DNA of 64,000 nucleotides from Pagrus major (lineage: Eukaryota > Chordata > Actinopteri > Spariformes > Sparidae). Below are positions 25,870 through 36,564 of this stretch, in pieces. Within the stretch, counting starts at the first letter, position 1; each line of letters opens with the position of its first letter. Made by a program: the position numbers and the translations under genes. Below the pieces are notes generated by a model. The model was given only the letters and a program-made list of their open reading frames with translations. It did not search any database and was not told the origin of the DNA. Location: positions 11,982,126 to 12,046,125 of the forward strand of contig NC_133238.1 of assembly GCF_040436345.1 (NCBI RefSeq), read 5' to 3'.

Positions 25870-26190
25870 TGAATCTAAACCAGCTGCTGCTTGCCAATTA
25901 GTTTGATTATTTAGATATTTTCATTTAATTAATTGAATCAGGATGCTGATAAGTGATAATGGATAGAGATTTGTTAATCAAGTTGTTATTCACGACAACA
26001 ATTATCAAGGCATTTTGGACTGACAGCAGCGCTGCAAGTCATTATTGTTGGTAATAAAGAAATTAGGAGTTAATTGGCTTGAGTGTTGGCCACTGTTATT
26101 CAATGGAGAAATCAATGTTCTGCTAATTTTAGCCATTTAAGGAGGATCTGATTTACTCCTGCGACACCTGTGGATGCAGTCGTACTTAAA
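25870..26190. promoter_or_regulatory. Possible conserved non-coding segment rich in TAATTA cores
   Basis: Non-coding, repeat-poor, with many homeobox-type cores (TTAATTAATTGAAT, CCAATTAG, GTTAATTGG, CTAATTTTAG) and a CACCTG E-box at the edge. A candidate only. Confidence 0.15.
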
Positions 26191-27702
26191 AAGTGAACCA
26201 GCAGGAAAAACTCGAGGGGCTGAAACTGAACTGGCTTCATTTAATTAAGCAATCGTTACAATTAAATATATAATATGGAACATTTCTGCATTAAACTAGA
26301 CACTAGAAAACTAGATCTTTGTTATACATGTTGTATAGTTGTGTTCTTACATTATCCAAAAAGTTTCCAACAATGTTCAAACAGAGAAATCTTTATTTTT
26401 ATTCAAGCTAACGGTGCATTTTGTTTTGTCGCCAATCAATAAAACTTTGGGAAGAGAGTCGAAGAGTAAAAGAAGGAAGTTGGCGAACGCGACGACGTAA
26501 CGTGATCAAAACTTTACATTAAGAAGTGGCACAGTTGTGAAAATGCTAGAAGTGGTGAACTGTAGCTGCCGAGCTAACGCGCTAGTCACAGCGGAATATG
26601 CTAGTTCTAGTTATTCTCAATGATAGTCACAAGCTCTCCAAGCTAGCTAGCTTGCTAACTGTTAATTAGCTTTCTTCATTTAGGAGACTAGTTGAATTGT
26701 GTCAAGCAGTTTATAAAACTAGGACAGAGGATGTTCAATAAATGTGGATAGTACAACGCTGCTAATGAGCTACAACTGCTTCCACCATTTTGGGCTCTGA
26801 CTCTTCGTTCCCTCAGGGGTTTGCTATTGGTCAGCAACTGAAATTTGTGTGACTTTGTTTAGTCAACCAAACCTTGGTGATCCCACAATTTTCTTTTTAC
26901 ACCTGGATAAAGCGTCACCGCGCAACCTTGTTTCCAGTTTTGCCCAGTGGTCAATCGCGGTATTGCAGGAAAATATTCCCTGCAGGCCCAAAAAACACGT
27001 TTTCCCCAAAGACCACCATTATAAAAGAGACCGTTGACAGGACACCCATCCACAAACAGGGAAACATAAACTGTATATATTTTACTCAGGTGCAAAAGCC
27101 ATATTTCAACAGCAATTCTTCATAGCAAATATACAATGCTTCCCAGATATGATCCTCTCATTTAAAGATCATGTTTCCATCCTTTAAAATACACTACATG
27201 AAACACAACAAAGCAAAAATGTGTGTCATTCAACCCCACAAATATCCCCAAAACAGTTTTGTTCCGCTTTGTTTGCTTTCACATCCAGCTTTGTGTCAAA
27301 ATGCTCCCAACAGGAGGACGAATGAATCATTGATGTGTTAATCACAGCTGAATGGAATAAGATCAGTGGAAACATCTAAGTGAGACACACAGGTGGGAAC
27401 TAAACCCGCCGAGTAAGTCGTCTGATTTATGTTTGTGGAAGAATAAACTGAGTTTTACAGATGTACGGTTCAAATGAAATGAAATTTGTGACTCCCAAGA
27501 AGATGACACTGCATGTTAGGCATCACACAAACCTCTATATTTATGCAAGCTATCATTTATTTTAATTTTTTTATGTCCTTTGGTCAAAATGGAAATACAA
27601 CAAACAGCTTATCTCAAAATGATGTAATTCACGCCATTTATTTGTTCCCCTGAGGTAAAGAAACTCCCTCGCCCTTATCCTTTTCTCTCTCTCTATGTCT
27701 TC

Positions 27703-27703
<1 letters not shown>

Positions 27704-27733
<30 letters not shown>
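27704..27733. repeat. (CA)n microsatellite
   Basis: About 15 CA units after a CT-rich stretch. Confidence 0.95.
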
Positions 27734-27735
<2 letters not shown>

Positions 27736-28189
27736 ACAGGTCTGCGGGTCACGGCGCAGCGAGACAGCTGAGCCATTTATCAGGATCCCTGGGGAAACAA
27801 TTACACCCCACCAGGCAGCAGAACCAGGACAGGGGCTGGGAATTAATGATGGGCTTATGACTCAAGTTGAGGCAAAACTTGCAGTGAAGGGATGGTGTCG
27901 CTGACCAACAACCCCTCCCCGCTGCTGCTCACTGACACCACGGTTAATCACTTCATTTCAGTCTCTTGCGAAACAATCAGCATGGTATTCTCGTGGTTAA
28001 TGTATTCAAAGACAAATAATAAACTATATATAACTTCCTAAAGGGCTACTGGGCATGTTTGTGTGGCTATCAGTGGATAAAAATGTAATAAGACACAAAA
28101 ATGTATTTTTTAAGTCATTTTTTGGTGCAGCACAACAACTTGAAAATTCAAAATTAGCAGAACATCGCCTTACAAAGTCGGTGAGGCTA

Positions 28190-28410
28190 ACGTGTTAGCA
28201 AACAGTTATATGTTTACACACATCCAGCAGCTAAAGACTAACATTAGCATTCATTTGGAGTCAAATTTCTGGACATTTGCTGAATCTAAGTCTCCTTTTC
28301 GTCTTGTTTCTGGTCATCAAACACCCTTGAGAAAACAAAATTGGCTCGTCAGCAGCTAAATGTTCCACTATGCTCGCTTGCTAGATGCCAACTGTCTGTG
28401 TACCATTTGG
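28190..28410 (-). repeat. GCTA-rich repeat, TTAGCAGCTAAAGAG family (reverse, diverged)
   Basis: AACATTAGCATTCATTTGGAG, CTCCTTTTCGTCTTGTTTCT and CAGCAGCTAAATGTTCCACT follow the reverse order of the family. Confidence 0.5.
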
Positions 28411-30645
28411 TGCGGGACAGTTAGTTTACAGTGGGTTTATCAGAGCTTTTCTCTGGAAACTGTCGCCTGTTGTGTGTGGAAATGATGCTGATTAGAGCTG
28501 CAACAGTGAACAGTTGACTGTATATTGAAGTAGCCAGACATGTTGATCGCCCCCTGGTGGCTGCCTGCAGTATAGCACATAAACCCTGCCCTTAGATATT
28601 ATCAGGTGGGACATGGGCCAAACTAAAAAACTTAAGTACACGTTAAATATTTCTTTTCCAAAGATGGTTTCATTACTCCAACGCCTGATGAGCGCTGTGC
28701 AGAAAGTGTCTCCAAATGAAATCACCAACGCAAGATGGCGGCTTCCCAAAATGCATATACATTTATAATTTGGCTTCATTTTCGTACAGTGGGAGGACGT
28801 GGAGGTGCGTGGTCTGTCTTCATATACAGTCAGTGGAATGAACTAAACAGTAAAGCCAGAAAAGGAGGAGAAAAAATTGATTTGTGCAGCTAAAGTAAAA
28901 GTTTAAAGAACTGTTGATTAAATCTTTTCCTTCTCCTTCATAAAAAAATAAAAAAATCCAGATTATATGAATACACAACTATTTTCAATTCCACAAGTTT
29001 AAATGCTGGACACAAGATGTCTCCTCCTTCCCTGTAAAGTCCATTCTCAGTGTGTTGTGATGTCACAAATCATGCTCATAGCCCCGCCTCTTAAAATCAG
29101 ATATTCAATGAGCACAGAGAAAATGTACACTTTCAGCAAATGAATGTGAAAACACGCTTCTAGTGTTGAAATCTGCACATACATCATTCTACACAATGAA
29201 GCTCAAACATTCAACTGCAGGAACAAGATTAAATCATATTCATGACTGGAGGAGGGCTTTAAGTATCTGTGGGCTGTTGTAATATTGTCGGAAAGTTGTC
29301 ACCATGCAGCAGACGGTCAGTAAGGTCACAATACGCTTGTTTAACAGCTACATATGACATGCTGCAGGTCCCTTTAAAGGAACATTACAACATAATTACA
29401 GTGATTACTTTGTCTGGTACTATTTAGGCATTTTTCTCCTGCTGACATGAAACACAATAACAGCGATATCAGTATGTGTTTATTATTTATCGCAGGATCC
29501 TGTCTTAATAGCTCTAACTACATCCACATGTACAGATGGTTGCCGTGTCCTCTGGTGACCTTAGGAGCCACATCAGCACAGACAGGATGTAAACAGGAGA
29601 GAGCCTCCCGTTATAGAGCACGGCCATTAGGGTGTCATGTAGTCCATCTGAAAATAATGAAGACATTAGGTGTATCTCATAAAAAAAGAAAGATAGAGTT
29701 ATATTAATGTCTAATTTTCCTCCACTGTACCTTTTGTTCACACACACCGTGCTCTCTCCTCTCGCCGTGAAAAAAAAAAACCCTCTCCCAGCTTTTCCCC
29801 TCATGCTTCAGCGTTAGGAGCTGCTGCCACATCCCAGCCCCCACCTCCCCACAACCCCTCTAGCTGCTTCCTCCTCCGACTCAAACTAACCCGCCTCCCC
29901 TCCACCATCTCCCCCTTCCTCCCTCCCTCTCGTGGCCCGTTGCCATGGAAGCTGATTGGAAGGATCACTCCGTCTCTCCTGCACGTTGCCACTCCATCTT
30001 TGCCAGGAGGAAACAAGGCGATTCAGAGCAGAGCACACAAAACCAAAAAAAAAAAAAAACCCCAACAGCTACTGACTATAATCACAAAACTGATCATTCT
30101 CTTAAAATCACGTTGATTTTTGTTGATTTTCTTTTTAAAAACGCGGCAACTTTTCATTTCACTCCTTCAAATTGTTTCACCTATCGTCACATGTTGTGCA
30201 GGAATAATAATAATAAAAAAAAAAAAGCTTTATCTTGTCGTGTCTTGTTTGCCCTCACGGTCAAGGACATTTTCCTCCACGCACCAGAAGTTTCATCCAA
30301 CATCCATCCAAAGAGCAGCGAGACAGAACACAAGCCTCACCACTTTTTAATTACCCTTTAAAACTAATAGTTGAGGCTCCTCGCTGCAGAGAGAAAGAGG
30401 CTCTGCAGACCTTCATGCAGTTTAATTCCACCCGACAGATCTGTTTATTTAGATTAATTATATTAAATATGACCACAGTATAATAACTAGGTTGATTAAC
30501 ACTATTTATTTATAAGTAATATCAACCATAAATTAACTTTATATTCAATTTTATTGCTTCTTGTGAGTCTATTTTTTTTCCCCACTTCCTCTGTGCTGCA
30601 TCGAAAAAAACAAAAAAGGAAAAATGTCTGACGGATGAAGCCAAA

Positions 30646-30646
<1 letters not shown>

Positions 30647-30698
<52 letters not shown>
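30647..30698. repeat. (CA)n microsatellite
   Basis: About 26 perfect CA units, the longest in the window. Confidence 0.95.
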
Positions 30699-30699
<1 letters not shown>

Positions 30700-31259
30700 C
30701 TCTCTATATTCCATACAACTCAAGGTTCTCTGTAGCTTTTTTCAGACATTTTTCAACCAAGCACGACTATAATGGGAAGATACTGTAGAAACATTCAGGG
30801 TCTGGCATTGCTATAGAAACCATGTTTAGGAGTCCGTGGGTGGGGGTTGGGTGGTTAATCACATTTTTTCTTTTCAGGAAATGTCTCTATATTTCTATAC
30901 CGTCACATTTCTGTAATTATCCTCCAAAACACTCTGTAATATATGATCTCGGCTACAAGAGATGGTTTGAATTTACACGTCAGACTGAGAAAGGCACAGG
31001 TGTACATAAGAAAATAACTGATGGCTGTGTTCCATTTAGCTGCTTCAGTTTCAAGGTGCTGGCTCCCTGTCACATACTCATGCTTTACTGGGACACCTGA
31101 ATATAACAGAGCACATCCATTGTTGTCGTCATTGTGCTTTTTCTTCCATGACGAGTAAAAATGTCTGCTGTGAACGAGGATTTTTTAAATGTTGGTATGA
31201 GTCTACTCTGGGCGCTGGCTACAGTATGACATGGACGTCGTGAATCTGCACATTTACAT

Positions 31260-31420
31260 TCAGCTTTGCTAGCATTAGCGCTAAAATCCCTAAATTCAGG
31301 AAGGGTTCCCTCAGGTTTCTCTAACCTTAAGACCACCACCATTTGCTACTATGTTCACCATCTTAGTTTATATTTACATTTTATAAGTAGCACTAAATGT
31401 AAAGTACAGCTGAACTGTAT
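31260..31420 (-). repeat. Fragment of the CAAAGTACAGCTG repeat family
   Basis: TTTGCTAGCATTAGCGCTAA, ATGTTCACCATCTTAG, then AGCACTAAATGTAAAGTACA and GCTGAACTG, in the order seen at 7690-7800. Confidence 0.5.
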
Positions 31421-31913
31421 AAGTTTAAGGCAAATACAAATTTTGAATCAGTTTGGTTTGTGCCTCGTCAAAACTTTTCGCTGAATGAATTTCAATCATG
31501 ACCTCAGTTTGTTTAAAACTCTCAGCCCTGGATGTCCTTCAGAGGTGAGTCTAGACGAGGCTACAACGCTCCACAGTCTGATGGCTTTTTCTGTTTGGTG
31601 GAGAAACACAACCGATTCATGTCGCACATCATTTCCCGCACAGCAGACCTGAGCGATTTCATTCGGCTTGAAAATCAGTGCGAGTTAATGAATTTTCGCT
31701 CATCCGGCTCTCATTGAAGGAAAATGTTAATTAAATCACCTGAAAACAGCTTTTTCCCCTAATTTAGTCAATTGCATGTCTCAGTCTGCCTTGAAATTGA
31801 CTGAGATGTTTCAGCTGAAAGTAACATTGCTTCACAAAATCACATTAACAAAACAATGAACTCCTTTTCTACAGGCGGCACTTTGTAGTCTGTGCATACA
31901 AAGGTTATTAAGT

Positions 31914-31928
31914 GTATATATATATATG

Positions 31929-31966
<38 letters not shown>

Positions 31967-31985
31967 GATATATATATATGTATAT
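31914..31985. repeat. (TA)n microsatellite
   Basis: About 72 bp of TA units with scattered G and C; self-complementary and hairpin-prone. Confidence 0.9.
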
Positions 31986-32307
31986 ACAACTGCCTTCAAA
32001 CAGAGAAGAGGACAAAACACAGACAATCAAACAAAAGTGACCAACAACAAATAAAGACTTTGCCACGAGCAACATTGAGCTACAGAAATGAAATAACCTG
32101 CTGTTTCATAAATCACCACCGAGGCGGACGACACAGAGATGTATACACAATATAAACAGCCACAAATACACACATTAAAGCAAAGAGCTGCACAGTTTAT
32201 ACACACACATGTCCTACACACACTAATACACACTGCGCTACGTTGCCTGGCAACATTGACTCTGCACAGAAATGTACAATAATCAGCGAGTGTGTTGTTG
32301 TGCTCAC

Positions 32308-32367
32308 CTGGTCTGAATGACACTCTCGCCACAAAGTCCTCCACTATCTGCTCCAGGTTCAACTGCT
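32308..32367 (-). other. Possible isolated exon, function unknown
   Basis: A 60-nt segment on the minus strand with a strong donor CCAG|GTGAGC and a weak AAGCAG acceptor (no pyrimidine tract). One frame reads QLNLEQIVEDFVARVSFRP, which looks protein-like and amphipathic. I do not recognise it. It may be chance, or an alternative 5' exon of the minus-strand gene downstream. Confidence 0.15.
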
Positions 32368-33799
32368 CTGCTTGTTTTTAATTAAAGCTTAATATAACTA
32401 ATCCACTCTGCCTCTCTGTCCCACTGCCCTCCTCACTCCCCCTGAGCCCAGTGAGGCTCCACAGTCGCAGCTGTGACCGAGGTTATTGTCAAAAACAGCA
32501 GAAAGGCCCGACACACCTCACAGACGAACACAGGAGTCACTGCTCGAGATCCACCATGAGGATTTTAGCATTTAGCTGAATCTAGCATGCACCTGTTGGT
32601 CAGGCGACACGACTGTGTTTGATTTGGGTCAATATTCCTAGGTACAATCATGTTAACTGTGCGACGCTGCAATTCTTTATCATATTGCACTGCGGTACTG
32701 TTCACAACAGGCCCGGCACAGGTCAGACCGCACTTACACTACACAGTATGTCTTCAGCCACCAGACTCAAACAGTAATGGCTGCTTTTAAAAGCACAAGA
32801 GGCAAACAGTGCTAGGCTAGCTGTCAGTCTTCATAAAATATTTATTCAAGTGGAATATTTAGGGTTGTATTTATCCATTTACATCAGTTTGGAGTGACTA
32901 TTCACAAATGCACCATTAACCTACTGCATACATATATTTAAATATCATGTTATAAAATCATATTTTTGTTGTAGCCTGAGTCCAGACGTGATGGAGAATA
33001 AAAAATGCACCCAAACTCCTGCTGAAGGTAGCGTTAGCCAGCGTTAGCCTAGCTGAGTAGCAGTAAAAGCCATCTTAGCCTTTGATTTTTGTGGGATTAA
33101 TGGGAATTAGTGAGGTTAAGCTACTTTAAAGTGTGTAATTGTAAATTGATATATTATATTGAAGTTTTTTAGTATACCCAGCATATATTATAAGTGACAG
33201 ACATACAAATATGGTTTATTTCCCTAAGCTAAAATGGGCAAGAAAGCTAAGAGGATGAGCCTAATGATATTATCTGTAACATAATTAGCCTAAAAAAAGC
33301 ATAAAACGAAGGATCAAACTTTCTATCTGTTTACAGGCCCTTTTATCTCAACTTCCTGTAGTTGGTTGTACACAACAGCCAACAATAGATGCCCGGTCCT
33401 GTTGTGTACACATTATTCTCCCCTGGATGAATGTCACGGACCCGTACAAAACACTCAGAATATTTTTCTGCATAAAAGCACAGTGAGAATGATTGATTCC
33501 CGAGTCATTGTCTCCGTTTCCTCTTGTTTTCCTCTGATCTATTTGTCTGTGCCGTCAATTTAAATTTCAAATCAGCTTTATGGAGACAAAAAGAAGGAAC
33601 GCCACAAAGCAAAAGCATAAATGTGAGGAATAAAAATATTGGAGGAAACTCATTTGTGTTGGAATAATGCTGAAGTGTGAAATAATTCTCCGTAAGACTG
33701 TAAAATAGATATTCCACATAGCTGAATCTACACTTTCCACCCCCACCCCATCACATCCACCACCACATCCACTACCACCCCCCCTTTTTCCTCTGTGAT

Positions 33800-34258
33800 C
33801 TCGAAGGGCTTGCTTCACCTCAGTCAAGCTCCAGCGCTCCAGCCGGCAGCAGCATCCAGCTAACAAGTCTTTGTGAGGAGAGAGAGAGAGAGAGAGAGAG
33901 AGTGAGAGGGAGGGAGGGAGGAAGAGGGAGAGAGAGGAAAGGGGGGGTGCAGAGCAGGAGAGAATCAGACAGTGAGAGAGAGTTGACAGTGTGAGCAGAG
34001 GATGAGGGTGCAGAGGGAGAGCGCATAAGACAGTGACAGAGGCAGAGGTGCTCAGTGCTGCACAATAGTGCCAGAGGCTGCTGGGGAGTGAGTGAGCGAG
34101 CGAGAGAGAGAGAGAGAGAGAGAAAGCAGGCATCATGGCAGCTCTCACTGCATCATCACGACACATGGGGATGTTTGGCCGCTGCTGGTGAACACTGTGT
34201 GATGCAGAGGAGAGAGTCGAGGACTTCCTGGAAACCAAAGGCGAGCCAAAGGAAACAG
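33800..34258 (+). promoter_or_regulatory. csrnp3: Candidate csrnp3 promoter and non-coding first exon
   Basis: The region before 34258 is rich in GA and has more CpG than its surroundings. It ends in an exon-like edge GGAAACAG|GTCAGTGG, a good donor. The first coding exon at 36391 needs an upstream donor because it starts just 23 nt before the ATG. Short upstream ATGs occur (for example 34136, 19 codons to a stop). No TATA box was identified. This is inference from position and donor quality only. Confidence 0.3.
33875..33945. repeat. (GA)n and purine tract
   Basis: GA units followed by GGGA-rich sequence and a G run. A second (GA)n lies at 34099-34123. Both sit in the putative csrnp3 5' region and generate the 223-aa antisense ORF. 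Confidence 0.9.
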
Positions 34259-34942
34259 GTCAGTGGCGGTCAGAGAGCCTCACGCAGAGCCTTTGTGCAT
34301 GCAGCGAGCCACACTGAGAGGTTTTAATCACGTCACGGGATGATGCCGATTTACATTTGTCAATAAGAATTCCCCTGTTAGAGCCGCTGGACATGCAAAG
34401 GGGAGTGGGAGGTTGCGCATGCATGCAGACACGTGAGCTGGCTTGTGTGTGTGTGTGGGGGGGGGGAGTGTGTGTGTCTGTTCCAAATGGCACCGGTTAA
34501 GAGAGCTCGAGCAGGGACGTTTAGGTTAAAGAGGCAACAGGAAACCCTCCTGGATCCAAATAAAACTGCAACACCTTCTGTGACATCACATACATAGAGA
34601 GATGTTACGTAGTATGATGTGTTCAGGGTCTTCTTCTGCTAAAGATCTGTATGCTTTTACAGATTATTCCAGAAAAGCAGTAAGCATATAGAGCTGAATA
34701 TCAGGGAGGCTGGAGGTTGAGGAAGGAGAATAATAATTAAAAAAAAAAAAGGAGGGTAAGAAATTAAAAATACAGAATGAAAATGAGGATAAGAAGATAA
34801 TTGTGGTGCAGTAGGTAGTAAGAGAAGGGAGACAAAGCCTGAGAGAGAGGAAAAAGCTCGGGCCAGCATTCAGCTCTGCTGCATATGATGTAATCCTCCA
34901 CCAGTCCAAGCAGTCAGCTCAACAGTTTTATAAATTTGAAAT

Positions 34943-35299
34943 TTAAAGGTGCACTATGTAGTTTTGGGGAAGACATTTCAAACAGAAAAGAAAAATCTTA
35001 ATCATGCCTAAACAAACTAAATAAACAAACTCTCTTTGTTTTCATGACTGAATAAACAAACTGACCTTAAAGGACAACACAATTTCATACTGTTTTACTT
35101 TGTTTATATGTGGCGGACCCTGCCACCTTTCTAGCTTCAAACAGTGTTCTGGGATCTTTTTTTCCTCTGAGAACAGCTTGTTTATTCACTTAAGGAAAAA
35201 ATAAACATTTCTGAGTTTGTATTATTACCTCATTTATATTGTAAATATTAAAATTCTGAGTTTGAATTTCTTCTCCAAAACTACATAGCGCCCCTTTAA
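34943..35299. mobile_element. TTAA-bounded MITE, ACTATGTAG family, copy 2
   Basis: 357 bp. Left TTAAAGGTGCACTATGTAGT, right AAAACTACATAGCGCCCCTT then TAA: inverted ends with TTAA at both edges. Inner GTGGCGGACCCTGCCACC and TCTGAGAACAGCTTGTTTAT are shared with copies 1 and 3. Contains an extra internal AAACAAACT-rich duplication relative to copy 1. No ORF. Confidence 0.9.
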
Positions 35300-35889
35300 G
35301 AAACGACAAAGGCTCAGAGGGCTGGTTAAAGACGCACTCCCTATAATGAGCCGTGTCTTATCAGAACTGTTTCAATTTTCCACAAAAGCAGCCAACAGGA
35401 AAACAAATATCAGTTCATCAGAATCTTAATGAACGCAACACTTCATTTGACATGAGTTGTTCTCTACTTTTGAAGCGTCACAGACACAATACCTTCCTAA
35501 TTAACCCAACTGTCTGGGAAAGTTCAGGTTTTTTGAGCTGTTAACAGAGCTCAATTAAGTAGCATAGTACTTCTGTAAAATTAATTATTTTTATATTTTT
35601 GTATGTATAATTTAAAATTGGTTTGTATCAAATTCTTTCAGCCATAAGTGGCAAGAAGGGTTTAAAGGTTCTCTGTGGAGCTTCTGTGTTGTGCTGGAAT
35701 CTGGTCGTTAGTTTACGTTAGCGGACTCCTTTTCTAAACTAACGTAGCTATTGTTGCTCTCTGATTGAGGCACTGAGACGAGGCACTTAAGAACATAATG
35801 TTATATCCTCTGGACCCGAGTCCTTCACAAAGAAATCCGCTGTCCAGCAGCGTCAACAACTTCCAATGGCTTGTACAAATCGTCCACAG

Positions 35890-36110
35890 GCTTGTAGCTA
35901 GCGGTCCAGATTGGGAGCTCGGGGACCAGATATGTGTTGGTATTTCCAGTCTATTAGACCGAACATGTTAGCAAATCACTCTCTTTGAGCTCTGTTTTTG
36001 TTCTCCACCATCTCCTGAGAAAAATATTTGTCTCTTAAGATGCTAAGTGCTCCACTTTGTTCACCAGCTAGTCATTTTTTTAGCTGAAAAACAGCGACCT
36101 GCTCAAACGA
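35890..36110 (-). repeat. GCTA-rich repeat, TTAGCAGCTAAAGAG family (reverse)
   Basis: GAGCTCTGTTTTTGTTCTCC, ACCATCTCCTGAGAAAAATA and CTCCACTTTGTTCACCAGCT are complementary to the copies at 40930 and 41430. Confidence 0.65.
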
Positions 36111-36416
36111 GGTCGATGACAAAGTGAGAATGAATCACAATGATGAAGTTGTGGGCCATAAAACCAATGACAGGAACCAACTGAACAGAACAATACAAGT
36201 GACCCCTTTCATGTAGAAGTTGCCATGTTGCCATCCATTGTTAGTGTTAAAACATTGCTGCTTTAGCTGCTTTCAGCACATTGTCCATGAATCATATGTT
36301 AAATCTCACTTTTCTATAAAAAACATATATTAGATAAACCAAAAATACATTTGTGGTCAGTCATTAACTGTACCCATGTCCTTTGTGCAGGTACGACCAG
36401 TGGGAGGAGCCACATG

Positions 36417-36564
36417 ATGAGTGGGATCCTGAAGAGGAAGCTTGAGGAGGGCCCGTCCCCTTACCTGTCCCTGCAGGGCTCAGATGATGATGAGGTTTCC
36501 TGCAGCGACAGCGGCAACAGCAGTGATAGTCTCAACCATCCCGTCCCCTCTGGACTGCTTGACT
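36417..36564 (+). CDS. csrnp3: csrnp3 first coding exon
   Basis: Exon begins after acceptor TTTGTGCAG at 36391 with a 23-26 nt untranslated leader. It reads [20 protein letters not shown], then a serine/aspartate-rich stretch ([18 protein letters not shown]), ending GLLD plus one base. Donor GTAAGA. Two tandem in-frame ATGs (36414 and 36417); I took the second because family members begin MSGILKRK. Confidence 0.92.

Larger units (their letters stand above)
18063..33799. other. Interval between the xirp2-like exon and csrnp3
   Basis: The two genes point away from each other here. GC-rich sequence just upstream of the xirp2 start (18.06-18.5 kb) may include its promoter. The rest holds repeats (listed separately), a pyrimidine-rich tract at about 29.8-29.94 kb, an AT-rich repeat-poor segment at 25.87-26.19 kb and a possible isolated exon at 32308-32367. 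No supported gene. Confidence 0.6.
34259..36390 (+). other. csrnp3: Putative csrnp3 intron 1
   Basis: No coding sequence seen. Contains a G-run and TG tract (34446-34480), a TTAA-bounded MITE (34943-35299) and a minus-oriented GCTA-family repeat (about 35890-36110). Ends at the acceptor before 36391. Intron status depends on the inferred first exon. Confidence 0.35.

Noticed and set aside
33567..34238. 223-aa minus-strand ORF rich in Ser/Leu
   Set aside because: Antisense of GA repeats and purine tracts in the csrnp3 5' region; no homology and low complexity.
36351..36416. Upstream extension of csrnp3 (MWSVINCTHVLCAG...)
   Set aside because: It reads through the intron and the TTTGTGCAG acceptor, and the apparent start is not ATG; family proteins begin MSGILKRK.
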